This document shows, in pieces, positions 13,021 through 24,806 of a DNA stretch of 64,000 nucleotides (the stretch's first letter is position 1; each line of letters opens with the position of its first letter). The translations under genes were made by a program, and so were the position numbers. Under the pieces are notes generated by a model. That model did no database searches and had not been told where the DNA came from. It saw nothing but the letters and a program-made list of their open reading frames with translations. This DNA comes from Epiperipatus broadwayi (lineage: Eukaryota > Onychophora > Udeonychophora > Euonychophora > Peripatidae), in contig JAQFVV010012513.1 of assembly GCA_028023455.1 (NCBI GenBank), positions 1,761,001-1,825,000 of the forward strand. Reading direction: 5' to 3'.

Positions 13021-13191
13021 GTTTCAAAATTAACTTCATTAGAACATAAAAGACAGAAAGATCCGGTTACAATAATTTAAGTTATATGCAATTATAGGGA
13101 ATTTAAAACCAAAATTTCAAGCTCTCTTCTGTCATTCACTCCATCTTATACAACCGATATACATGAACACATACATGTGAAAAAGATAAAT

Positions 13192-13246
13192 GATCTCCAA
13201 TATACGTATTTCGTGCTGAACAAGCATTCATCAGTTAGTCCAGATC
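13192..13246 (-). ncRNA. Type I hammerhead ribozyme candidate
   Basis: Folded by hand, 55 nt. Stem I pairs GAUCU with AGAUC and CUAA with UUGG around a 3-nt GGA bulge. The core CUGAUGA and GAAA are intact. Stem II pairs UGCU with AGCA around UGUUC, with an A-C mismatch next to the core. Stem III is very short (AUAC with GUAU). The predicted cleavage triplet is AUA, between 13201 and 13200. All invariant core bases are present. Short stem III is typical of metazoan minimal hammerheads that work as dimers. Confidence 0.65.
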
Positions 13247-13318
13247 ATCTCCCATATATATATAACCTGGGCTTTTAGCAAATCTTCAAACTTCAATAGA
13301 CATGTGAAAAAGATAAAT

Positions 13319-13373
13319 GATCTCCAAAATATGTATTTCGTACTGAACAAGCACTCATCAGTTGCTCCAGATC
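13319..13373 (-). ncRNA. Type I hammerhead candidate, tandem partner
   Basis: Same design as 13192-13246 and exactly 127 nt upstream in the minus-strand sense. Core CUGAUGA and GAAA are intact. Stem II is better (GUGCU with AGUAC, loop UGUUC). Stem I has one G-G mismatch (GCAA against UUGG), and stem III has a C-A mismatch. Predicted cleavage lies after an AUU triplet, between 13328 and 13327. Confidence 0.6.
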
Positions 13374-13795
13374 ATCATCTACCATATATATATATAATCT
13401 GGGCTTTGTTTATATTAAGATAGCAAATCTTCAAACTTCAATAGACAGCCTTCAATGTTCTCCACTCTACAACTCTTCAGCTATATTCACCATTAAAAAT
13501 CTGATGATGGCGTTTTCGAAGCCCTTGTTTGCCAATTTTGTTGTTCATACCCATGTTGAATGTAAGTCATTCTAACTCCTCATATTCAGGACATTCAGCC
13601 TATTTAAATGCACAGAATAATTAATGGTTAACATGGGTATGAGACAAAATTGACAACCAAGGACTTTGATTATGCAATTATAAGATTTTTAATGATATGG
13701 ATGGTTGAAGAGTTGGACAGTGGAGAAGATTCAAACCTTCTCATTATAATTTGAAGATTAACTACCTTAATAAAAAGTAAGCATTGCTTATATAC

Positions 13796-13827
<32 letters not shown>

Positions 13828-13837
13828 GGGAAATGAT

Positions 13838-13892
13838 GATCTGGACCAATTGATGAGTGCTGATTCAGCAAAAAATATGTTTATTGGAGGTC
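13838..13892 (+). ncRNA. Decayed hammerhead on the opposite arm
   Basis: Homologous to the other two motifs but on the plus strand. The core C is U (UUGAUGA), and GAAA has become AAAA, so it should be inactive. Stem I halves GAUC...CCAA and UUGGAGGUC remain recognisable. Confidence 0.6.
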
Positions 13893-13996
13893 ATTTATCT
13901 TTTTTTGCATATAGGTGGTCATGTGTATAGGTTGTATAAGATGGAGGGGATGACAAAAGGGAGCTTGAAAGTCTGGATTCAAATCCCCTATAATTA

Positions 13997-14702
13997 CATC
14001 TAGCTTAAAAATATATACAATATACTTGGATTTAAATATTAATAATTTAAGTTATAAATAAAGAATATACATGTTTGCATATTTATAAGTGATATTACAC
14101 TATTGTTGTCTATTTTAGTGTTCATGTGATTACTGTCCTTAACCTTAAAGTCCTAAAGGTTGTCATTATTTATTATTTCAAGTTGTAATCATTATTTACG
14201 ATCCATGTATCATCCAGAGTGTAACTTAAGAGTGCATCCATATCCATATGCTGCTATATTTATTAAAAGATGTTATTTTTTCATTTCTCTTTCTAATAGA
14301 CTTGATTTTATGTACACGGTTGTTTAGATACCTCTTCAGATTATGATTATAGATTAAGGAGCATCTAATCCACCATAGTACATTTATGATAAATGAACTA
14401 GCAGTGATATTAGAATAAATACCTGTTGTGGATGTTTTAATCAGAGAATGGATATCCATTTTAGTATTGTTAGATACTATTGGAGTTTTTGAGCGAATGA
14501 AATGTAATGCTGTATATTCTATAAATAGATTAAATTAATGACTTCAGTTTATATAGCTGATAGAGATTTTCAATATTAATATATCATCTTCTAAATATAT
14601 AAAAGTGTAGAGTAGAAAGTATTATTATAATTACCGTTATTAAATGTAAATACAACTGTTTAATAGCTTGAAATAAATGAAATAATGCAGAAGTATTGAA
14701 AA
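13997..14702. other. Unassigned AT-rich stretch
   Basis: No supported feature. Confidence 0.4.
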
Positions 14703-14815
14703 CTCACAGTGGGCTATATTTGCACTAACTGTAAACAAACATAAAATATAGAATGAACCCTGATCTACATTTTACATTTACTGAGAGTTAGTGTACATAT
14801 AGCTCACTGGCCATT
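14703..14815. repeat. Short foldback
   Basis: CACAGTGGGCTATATTTGCA at the left is complementary to TGTACATATAGCTCACTGG at the right, with matching inner arms (AACATAAAATATAG against CTACATTTTACATTT). One arm recurs at about 22880-22925 (GTTAGTGTACATATAACTCA), so it belongs to a dispersed family. Confidence 0.55.
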
Positions 14816-16985
<2,170 letters not shown>

Positions 16986-16989
16986 AAGA

Positions 16990-18049
16990 TTGATAAGTAT
17001 CTACAAAATGACATCTCCAGTATAATTGGAAATTTTTGGTTATCCTTCTAAAACTGGAACAATATATTCACCCAATATTAAAATAAAATACTATATATTT
17101 GCTTTATTGAGGATAGAGTGGGCACTTATAGAAAATACAGAGTTTATGTTATTAGCTTACATATTTATTGTTGTTATTAATATTGTGATTTCTTATTTTT
17201 ATTTCTATTCCTAACAGTATAAATAATCTCTAGCAAATCATTAATTCCACTTAAAGCTAAAAAATAAAAAGATAGAAAGATAGAAATAACACCACCACCA
17301 TAATAATACATTAGAAATAAGATTTGTGATAGCGATACAAACTAAACTGTAAATCGCAAATCCATATACATATAAATCCTGCAGAAATATTGTGTTTATT
17401 ATATATTTGCGATCCTTGCCTTTTAATTTCACCTTACTTACGTGCGACTTTGTTAGATATATGTTTAAAATTAATATTAACTTAATTTTATCAAAATTAG
17501 TCTGATTTAAATTTAGTGATGTATTTTTTGTTCCCACTTTTTTATTTTTTACCTGTAACGAGTGACTTTGTAAAGGTTAAGAGATTCATTAGTCAATATA
17601 GTTGTGTCTTTTGCCATTGACTAATACTTCATTTTCTCAGACGTTGGACAAAACTCACGTTTCAAAAGCTTTTATCACATGATTAACGTCTACAATACCA
17701 TTAGCGGAATCGTGGTAGTGTTTTTTTGTTGTTTTTAATTAATGAATTGTCTGTAAAAATTTCAATTTACATTTTTAAATCCTTATGCTCTAGCATCCAC
17801 GAACATTGCAAACAATGCTCTTAATATAAAAGTAAATCAACGAAGACTTCGATTTTCATTAATTAATTTCACGTCACACAAACGCACACATACACGTATA
17901 TCATCACATATTAATAACATCTTAAGGGAAAACATTTGCGATTTTTTTATAGAATAAATTTATATGGAATGCTTTTGATAGAAGCATCAAAAAAACTGTA
18001 TGACTATTTACTTGAAATGGAAAATTATTAATAAACGTGCCAAATACAG
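16990..18049. other. Unassigned stretch
   Basis: Short frames with no recognisable domain; no repeat partner found inside the window. Confidence 0.4.
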
Positions 18050-18390
18050 ACTTCGAACCACAAAGCAACATATGGAATAACTTATTCAGGGAATGATAAT
18101 AGATTGAAAGCAAAATACATAGATGAAAATCAAAACTACCGACATCTTTGCAATAAATAAAATATTTAAATGGAATGGGGTTAGACATGTTGCTCCAAAA
18201 AATAAGTGATAGATGGATATTTGAAATTTTAGATCACAGATTTTAAACAAATATAGAAATAGTCTGTATAGGAAGTTGACTGTGTAATAACATAGAGTTG
18301 AGAATCGATAGATTGGAGAACTGGATCAAACTCAGAGAGATCTTGAGCTTGAAAAGAATTAATAATTGTTGAAAAGAGTGATGATGATTG
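18050..18390 (+). pseudogene. Very old RTE-like 3' fragment, second subfamily
   Basis: The forward strand gives a faint match to the RTE C terminus: TTDIFAINKIFKWNGVRHVA parallels the V.D...KIK.LKW.WAGHIAR block, followed by SDRWIFEIL, and a distal GATGATGATTG tail. It differs from the main RTE family here, so it is either a much older copy or another subfamily. Confidence 0.4.
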
Positions 18391-18479
18391 AAAGATATTT
18401 TGCTTAATACTTTTACACAGTACCTGTCGTGTGTGTGTATATATATATACTAATTTAATTCACAAACTTTGGCAATTGA

Positions 18480-18870
18480 AAGTGCCTCTCCTCACCGGAC
18501 TGATTTCTAGCATATCCAATGGGATCTTTCCATCCTTAAGAATCATAATCTTTCTGCTGTTTGCCTATTGGTCAACTAGGTGCACTTTCATTTATGGCTT
18601 CACCTTGTTTGACTGTAAGAAACTATTTCTGGCAAAACTTCAGGCCATCAGAAACAGAGATGAAAAACTAGCTCCAACATATATCTACAATGTTACATGG
18701 AGCCTTGTAATAATGGACAATTTGTGATTAACAGTTGATTTTTTACACCCATACCATAGGTATTGAGTTATGTAACCTTTTTTTTTTATAGTTTCTGTTA
18801 ACAACATAACTTTGTTACTGCTATAATGTAATTCTTTGAGCTCACAATAAAATTTCTTGATTAAAAAAAA
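18480..18870 (+). pseudogene. Possible retrocopy or LINE 3' end with poly(A)
   Basis: A frame ending at 18727 contains the non-repetitive string KLQAIRNRDEKLAPTYIYNV and is followed by about 120 bp resembling a 3' UTR. AATAAA at about 18847 precedes an A-run by roughly 15 bases, as in a processed transcript. I do not recognise the protein, and the upstream frame has no defensible start. It could be a processed pseudogene or a transposon tail. Confidence 0.35.
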
Positions 18871-19436
18871 AAGAAATTTAAGTATTGATAAAATATATTT
18901 ATAAAAACATTATTTCCAATTCTGAAACATATTCCCAATTAATATTAAAAGACCTCAAATAAAAAAATCCCAATTCCATTATTAATTTTAATATTTAATA
19001 ATTATTCTTCATAAAATGTTTTCAAGATATGATCTAACTGTAAAATTCTTTTAAATATTGACTTTAATTTTCTTTCTGCAGAAAACCATTGAATATTACT
19101 TTATACTATTCAATATGATCTACATTCCTGTATTTTGTGTTGATCTCATAGATTTTGTAACATTTTCTGCAATTCTGAAGCATTGTCCATTATAAACTAC
19201 TGCCTCAATTTTAAGGATTTTGATAAATTAAGTAGTATCCATCCATTTATTATTTATCTAACCATAAATATACTGGAATCAACCTCTTAGAGACTCTAAA
19301 CGATGAATTTTTTTTTACTGTTATAAAACAATCTAACTACTGTTTTGTGATTGATAAATATGTAAAATTTACCACCAAACATCACATGATCACCATTTCT
19401 TATGCTTGCTCATAACTGTTATTAAAACAGTCATAA
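18871..19436. other. Unassigned AT-rich stretch
   Basis: No supported feature. Confidence 0.4.
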
Positions 19437-19693
19437 CTTTCCATACAGTAGTGCCACTCAGTGCAAGCCAGAGTAATCAATGGATGCCAGAATGCTTGTG
19501 CATATAATCTCTATCTATTGCCTAATCATCCAATATCCTATGATCTAGGTGCAGTGCTCTCAGATCCAAGGCTCCACACCGATGAAAGCCACAAACTAGA
19601 AACTAGTCTGGAGATATTGGATGAGTAGGCACTAGATAGGGATTTTATGCACAAGCCTTTTGGAATCCATTGATTACTCTGGCTTGCACTGAG
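19437..19693. mobile_element. Family B palindromic element, diverged copy
   Basis: The left arm begins TCCATACAGTAGTGCCACTC and the right arm ends ATTACTCTGGCTTGCACTGA; the arms carry ATCCAATATC and GATATTGGATGAGTAGGC. The centre holds a decayed hammerhead-like string CCGAUGA...GAAACUAGUC on the plus strand. Best copy of the family is 38241-38520. Confidence 0.75.
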
Positions 19694-19962
19694 TATGTAA
19701 AATTTGAAAATATGAGCCAAAATAATATTCCTTAGCTTTAGTACCAACAAAAATGCTATAAAATTAAATATTTTTTTATAATTTTCAAATCCTCTGCAAA
19801 GTGAGAGGTTGTTAATCATATGTATGCCTTAGTTCAATAATTATATTTGACATAATGAACAAAATGCAGATTTCTTTTCAGCTAAATATTTTCTGTAGAC
19901 AGTAGCAAATTTATTTTTAGTTATTTTTTAATAATTATAAATAGCATTAAAAAATTTTTTTT

Positions 19963-20062
19963 TCTCATGTGTCATAGCATCAGCCGGGAAGTGAACCCGC
20001 TAAACTGGGACAACTGCTTGTAAAGCAGCTGTCGCTGACCTCTCCACCACCAATGCTTGACA
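19963..20062 (-). mobile_element. tRNA-derived SINE
   Basis: Reverse-strand copy nearly identical to 12440-12537 (CAGCCGGGAAGTGAACCCGC against CAGCCGGAAAGCGAACCCGC). No clear target duplication could be read because both flanks are A/T-rich. Confidence 0.85.
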
Positions 20063-20223
20063 AATTTATATATAATTTTGTTAGTTTTATGCAGTCTGAA
20101 CAATAATTTGTTGGAATTTTGGATAGTGAGTTAAAACAAATCTAATCTTTTTTAATTTATATTTTGGTCAGTGATTTAGTAACCAATCTATAAGAAACAA
20201 GTAATTATTTTGAAATTTAATTA

Positions 20224-20303
20224 GACTGATGAAGGCCACAAGCCATCCATTGATTCCTCTGGTTAGCACAAGGTGGCACTACTATATGGAGAGTTTTTGC
20301 CTG
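20224..20303 (+). mobile_element. Family B half element
   Basis: Only the right half is present: ACTGATGAAGGCCACAAGCC, then TTAGCACAAGGTGGCACTAC and TATATGGAGAGTTTTTGCC. The hammerhead-like start CUGAUGA is kept, but the GAAAC segment and the cleavage side are lost. Confidence 0.65.
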
Positions 20304-20395
20304 TTTACTTTTGAGGTTTATTAATTTTTTTTCTATATTTTCAAAATTGAAATGTTGTATTTTAGAATCTTTTTCATCTGTAAATTTATATTTCT

Positions 20396-20503
20396 GTCAA
20401 GCATTGGTGGTCAAGAGATCAGTGACAGCTGCTTTATAAGCAGTTGTCCCAGGTTAGCAGGTTCGTTTCCTGGCTGATTCTATGACACATGAGAAAAAAT
20501 AAA
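20396..20503 (+). mobile_element. tRNA-derived SINE
   Basis: Box A-like TGGTGGTCAAGAGATCAGTG and box B-like GCAGGTTCGTTTCCTGG. Target duplication TAAATTTATATTTCT lies at 20381-20395 and 20504-20518, a perfect 15 bp. Confidence 0.92.
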
Positions 20504-20638
20504 TAAATTTATATTTCTAAAATAAAAAGTAAAAAATTATGGAAAGTCGGGATAAATTAAAAGTTTAATCATTAAAATAAAATATTTCAAATTTAATCCA
20601 AACAGCCCCTAGGGGCTTTCAAAACATGTGCCAAATTA

Positions 20639-20749
20639 GTCAAGCATTGTTAGCCGAGAGGTCAGTGCAGTGGCCTTGCAAGCAAACAGTTGGTTGCAGA
20701 TGGTTGTTGCAGGTCCGCCTCCCGGCTGATGCTATGACATATGGAAAAA
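20639..20749 (+). mobile_element. tRNA-derived SINE, subfamily 2
   Basis: This copy begins GTCAAGCATTGTTAGCCGAG and carries an insertion around AAACAGTTGGTTGCAGATGG shared only with 34548-34654, which defines a second subfamily. A perfect 18-bp target duplication AAAACATGTGCCAAATTA flanks it at 20621-20638 and 20750-20767. Confidence 0.93.
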
Positions 20750-20767
20750 AAAACATGTGCCAAATTA

Positions 20768-21119
20768 AAATATTAATGTTTGTATGTTTTTGTATTTAAT
20801 AAAAATAGATATATTAATTATTGAATAAGTTTCAAATTTACATTACAGCTAAAATAATATGAGCAAAAGTTACTTATTCCAAAGTATAAAATATAAAATG
20901 TGTTAAAACACACAAACAACACAAAGCTGAAGACAAAGAAATATTAATACAGATTAATACAAACTAAATATCTGTATCTAAGTATGTGGCTAAGTGCTTT
21001 TGAGAGCCAGATAGGATAACCCCCTGCCTAATAAATGATTAATGTATTTATCTAAAGTGATTATTGCCAACATTATGACTTCAAGAACATTGGCAGTTGT
21101 ATATTAAATTATAATAATT
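20768..21119. other. Unassigned AT-rich stretch
   Basis: No supported feature. Confidence 0.4.
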
Positions 21120-21500
21120 TGATATTGTAAAAAGAGGGTTTTGAACTCAGAATTTTTCAGACTATTCATCGTCCACTACATCTCAAGCAACTGATACATA
21201 TGACCACACACATATGAAAAAGGTATATGATCCCCAATGTAAGACTACCACTTGTCAGTTGTACAGCTCATAATCTTCCACACATATTCAATCAATGCTC
21301 AGTTTATATTAAGATAGCTTTCCCTCAAAATTTAATGAACATGCTTCAATCTTCCCATTCTTCCAAGTATTCAACTATCTGCTTCATTAAAAAACTGACA
21401 ATAAAATGTTCAAAGCCTTTATTGAATTTGATATTGCAGTCATACCCATGTAGACATTACACCAATCTAACCCCTTCACTACCGGTCCACAAATAGGAGA
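21120..21500 (-). mobile_element. Family A half element
   Basis: Left arm only: terminus-like GGGTTTTGAACTCAGAATTT, CATCTCAAGCAACTGATACA, a ruined hammerhead region (minus strand CUGACAA in place of CUGAUGA, GAAA lost), and an inner part matching the centre of the 35.5-kb element (CATACCCATGTAGACATTAC). The right arm is absent. Confidence 0.65.
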
Positions 21501-22993
21501 GAGATGGGCTGAACTATACTCAGATGTGATACTGATAAATACTAGTAATTATGATGAAAACATTTTAGAAGTTTGTGTATCTGATTTAACTCCAAAATGC
21601 TGGTTCAGAAAAAAATGTACCTTAACTTTTTTATATATCTTCATTCAATATGTGAGTTGAAATAGAAGTTTAGGATATCAAATTTTTTTCCATAGAATCA
21701 GTAGAAATCCAATAGAACTGTCACTTATAATATGCTTTCTTTCTTTCTTAACTTCAATATTATCCATGAATTACTCCTATTTTTTAATATTTTGTTGTTA
21801 TTTATGTATTTAGTTTTTCTTTAATTTATTTTATAATTTATCTAGAATGATTTATCATTTTCTGCAGGTTATCTGTTCTTCATAAATTTAGATGTAAGTC
21901 TTTTATTTAAAACCCTTGGAAGTTCATAATAAGTTGCAATTGCAAGATAGATTTGCTCTCTTGTTATTTTTACTATATAGTTTTTTGTAGAATTATGTGA
22001 CATGTTTTATAATAACATGCTTCTGTTTTAGGAATACTACTATTTTTTTTTTTATCAAAATAACTTTCAATACAAACATGATGAAGCTTTGTAGATCTTA
22101 GACTTTTTGTTCCTGTAAATGTATCCCTATCATTTTATATTTATGTCCTGTTTTGTCATTATTAATTCTTTTTTTTTACCTTTTACAAAATTTCCATCAT
22201 TCTACACTTCTAAATGGGATATTTTTATATATTTGTGTAGATATTGTTTTGTTAATGGATCTTGTTTTACATGTGCATCATATACAGATATTCTACTATT
22301 TTTAAAATGGTTTTTAAGTTGAACTTAAATTCATTATAAATAATGTTTAATAACACAGACATGAAAGCTTTTATAAATAATTCTTGACAGTATAGTTCTT
22401 GTGGTTTTAGTGTAATGATAATGTGGCAGTCTTAAGATCTAAAGTGCCCTAAATGATCTGCTCAGTTTAATGCTATGGTAGAATGGTGTGGACTCATAGA
22501 TAAAAAGTTTATTCATGTTCTGAATGATGGAATATAGTATTAGAGTGATGGATCCAAGGGCATAAACATAAACACTTCTGGTCTCCAATGTTCTAGAACC
22601 TTCGAAGTGATACATATGGAAGTTCTTTCTCATACACTATGTGTAATGTAAAATCAAAGTACTTATTTCTTTAGCAAAAATTACACCAAATTCTATCCAT
22701 GATTTCTGGTAGTAACCCTGATATGATAAATATCTTATATAATGAAAGACTTTCAGAATAGCTTATAGTTGTCTCAAAATTATATTAACATATATATAAA
22801 TCATGTTCTGTGTGTAAGTATGTCAGTAAATGGGATACTTATATATAATTGAAAGTAAAGTGTATACGACCTCTTCTACATTTTAATCTTTACTGATAGT
22901 TAGTGTACATATAACTCAGTGGGGGTTTCAGGGCTGCATTATATATATATATATATATAATATTATAAATCGATATCTGTATTTCTTCAAAAT
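21501..22993. other. Unassigned AT-rich stretch
   Basis: Holds short TA runs and one dispersed arm (about 22880-22925) shared with the 14.7-kb foldback. No recognisable coding sequence. Confidence 0.4.
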
Positions 22994-23186
22994 AATATAC
23001 GCAAATTTATAAATAAATATTTAAAAATATAGTATTCAAAAGCTTATAAAAATATATATGTATAACAGTCACTTAGGAGCTACAAGTTAGTTGAAAGCAC
23101 TCCTAAGTGACTGTTATACATATATATTTTTTATAAGCTTTTAAATACTTTATTTTTAAATATTTATTTATAAATTTGCATATATA
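22994..23186. repeat. Near-perfect palindrome
   Basis: About 80-bp arms around a short centre near 23090: left GTATAACAGTCACTTAGGAG pairs with right CTCCTAAGTGACTGTTATAC, and the outer AAATTTATAAATAAATATTT also pairs with its mirror. Very few mismatches, so it is young or maintained. No coding capacity. Confidence 0.8.
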
Positions 23187-23239
23187 TATAATTTCCCATT
23201 TTTTCTTTGTTTTTATTGCTACATCCTTCATCTCAGCTG

Positions 23240-23698
23240 CATTAGGTCACAACCATCCACCAGTACAGAAAGTCATACAATCCTCCCTTACTATGAATGC
23301 ATTTCCCAAATAATCTTCAACTTTCTGGTGGTCTAGTTGTATCAAACAGGTGAATGTCAATACTTGACTTGAGATCTTGATACTTTTTATTATAGCATAC
23401 TTGCACAAAGTAAGGATTGGTTTCTATCCACTGTTAGTTCCATGAAAAGAATATATTCTCGTTGAACTGTAGATATATATTTTCTATGTTTTTTAATATC
23501 TTTGTCTCAACTCCACCATATTGCAAACATCCTCCAAAACAAAGTCCAAGATCACCTTTGTCATAATGCATGTATTTCATGAACAACCATTAATTCTTTA
23601 GGCAAATTAGGGATATAAAAACACCTGCATCCTCATTCCCATGTTCATAGTTATATATTGGAATGGGATATAAACTGACTATACAATTCTGGATCTGG
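23240..23698 (-). pseudogene. Unidentified decayed coding segment
   Basis: One minus-strand frame holds a long protein-like translation broken by only a few stops: IYNYEHGNEDAGVFISLICL, then HYDKGDLGLCFGGCLQYGGV, then ENIYLQFNENIFFSWN and SSIDIHLFDTTRP. Composition is unlike the random frames nearby. The upstream edge sits at a good splice-acceptor-like tract, TTCTTTTATTCCAG, so this could be an exon-derived or intron-containing relic. I do not recognise the protein; a transposon-encoded protein is possible. Confidence 0.4.
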
Positions 23699-23699
23699 A

Positions 23700-24389
23700 A
23701 TAAAAGAATATAGTTTGGTTGCTTATTTTATATAATGGCCATCTTTTTGTATATAAATTATAAAACCTTTAATCTGTAAATCAGTGGTTATTTATTTATT
23801 CTAATTTGCAATCTTTATTAATTTATGACCCCATTCACATCAGGATAATTATCCACTGGATATTAATGTTAAATCTCCCTATTCTCATTATCCTAATGCT
23901 TGCAGCAAGCATAATGGCAAAGCAGACCAAGAGAAAATTTTAATTCATGTGCTTTAACAAAAAAGAATGCCTAATCATGAAATCATAATGTAAACCCATC
24001 AAAATAGGTTGTATCCCCAAAATATATATAAAACCCAAAATAAGATAAATAAATGATAATAAAAGTAACCAGCAATAATATAAGTTTATAACAAAAATTT
24101 AAGTAAATAAAATATAATAGGAATATAATTAGCAAATGACAAATAAAACAAAAAGGAAACATAAACAACAAAACAAAATAAATAAATACCTGATACAAGC
24201 ATAATTATCCTAAGGTTTTATTTGATCTACCTAGAGTTTTCTATTCTTAATTGCAAACTTTTCATGGTCATGAATATTATTAATGTATCTTTTTCCAAAA
24301 CAATAGAATATTTAAATGCCTTATTTAGATAATGAAGGGCATTCATCTAAGGGTGCAACTTCACACTGCCAAATAAGATAATGTTCTGA
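23700..24389. other. Unassigned AT-rich stretch
   Basis: No supported feature. Confidence 0.4.
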
Positions 24390-24425
24390 TGTTGGCAGTG
24401 AACTGCCGAAAGCGTGCTTAGTGCA
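24390..24425 (+). ncRNA. Hammerhead-like remnant
   Basis: The string CTGATGTTGGCAG, then TGAA, then CTGCCGAAAGC keeps a 5-bp stem II (GGCAG with CUGCC) and GAAA, but the core reads CUGAUGUU in place of CUGAUGA. It resembles decayed terminal-repeat hammerheads of Penelope-like elements. No paired terminus is visible. Confidence 0.3.
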
Positions 24426-24806
24426 ATATAAATTTTAAATTTAAATTATTTTATCTTTTCTTAACATTTGTTTACAATGAGTTTATAATGATTACAAAAA
24501 AAAAAAAAGAAAAGAAAAATGAAAATTATTTGTACAAGTTGGAAGTTTTGTAAATTTCATACAATTTTTAGTTTTACGATTAGAAAACATTTTATTGCAT
24601 GAAATATAGTACTATATAAAAGTTTTGAAAACAAAACAAGCAAAATAAAAAATTCATTAAAGATCCCTAAATTGATAAAAGTGTTTGCATAGGACACTCC
24701 GAGACAATAAAAATGGCTGCCTCCATATTATAAAATGTTTTAAATTTACTAATTTCAATATTTTATTTTTTTGTTGATTTACATTTTTTTGTTTATATAT
24801 ATATAT

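Larger units (their letters stand above)
13085..13996. mobile_element. Family A foldback element, full length, with hammerhead motifs
   Basis: A roughly 0.9-kb inverted-repeat element. The left terminus contains ATAGGGAATTTAAAACC and CACTCCATCTTATACAACC; the right terminus contains TTGTATAAGATGGAGGGG and GTCTGGATTCAAATCCCCTA. The inner arms match across a centre near 13590-13620 (left CATACCCATGTTGAATGTAA; right, reverse-complemented, CATACCCATGTTAACCATTA). Hammerhead sequences sit on the left arm (minus strand, twice) and the right arm (plus strand, once). The left arm holds a tandem duplication of about 127 bp. There is no coding capacity. Related copies lie at 9095-9290, 21120-21500 and 35458-36120. 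Confidence 0.8.
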
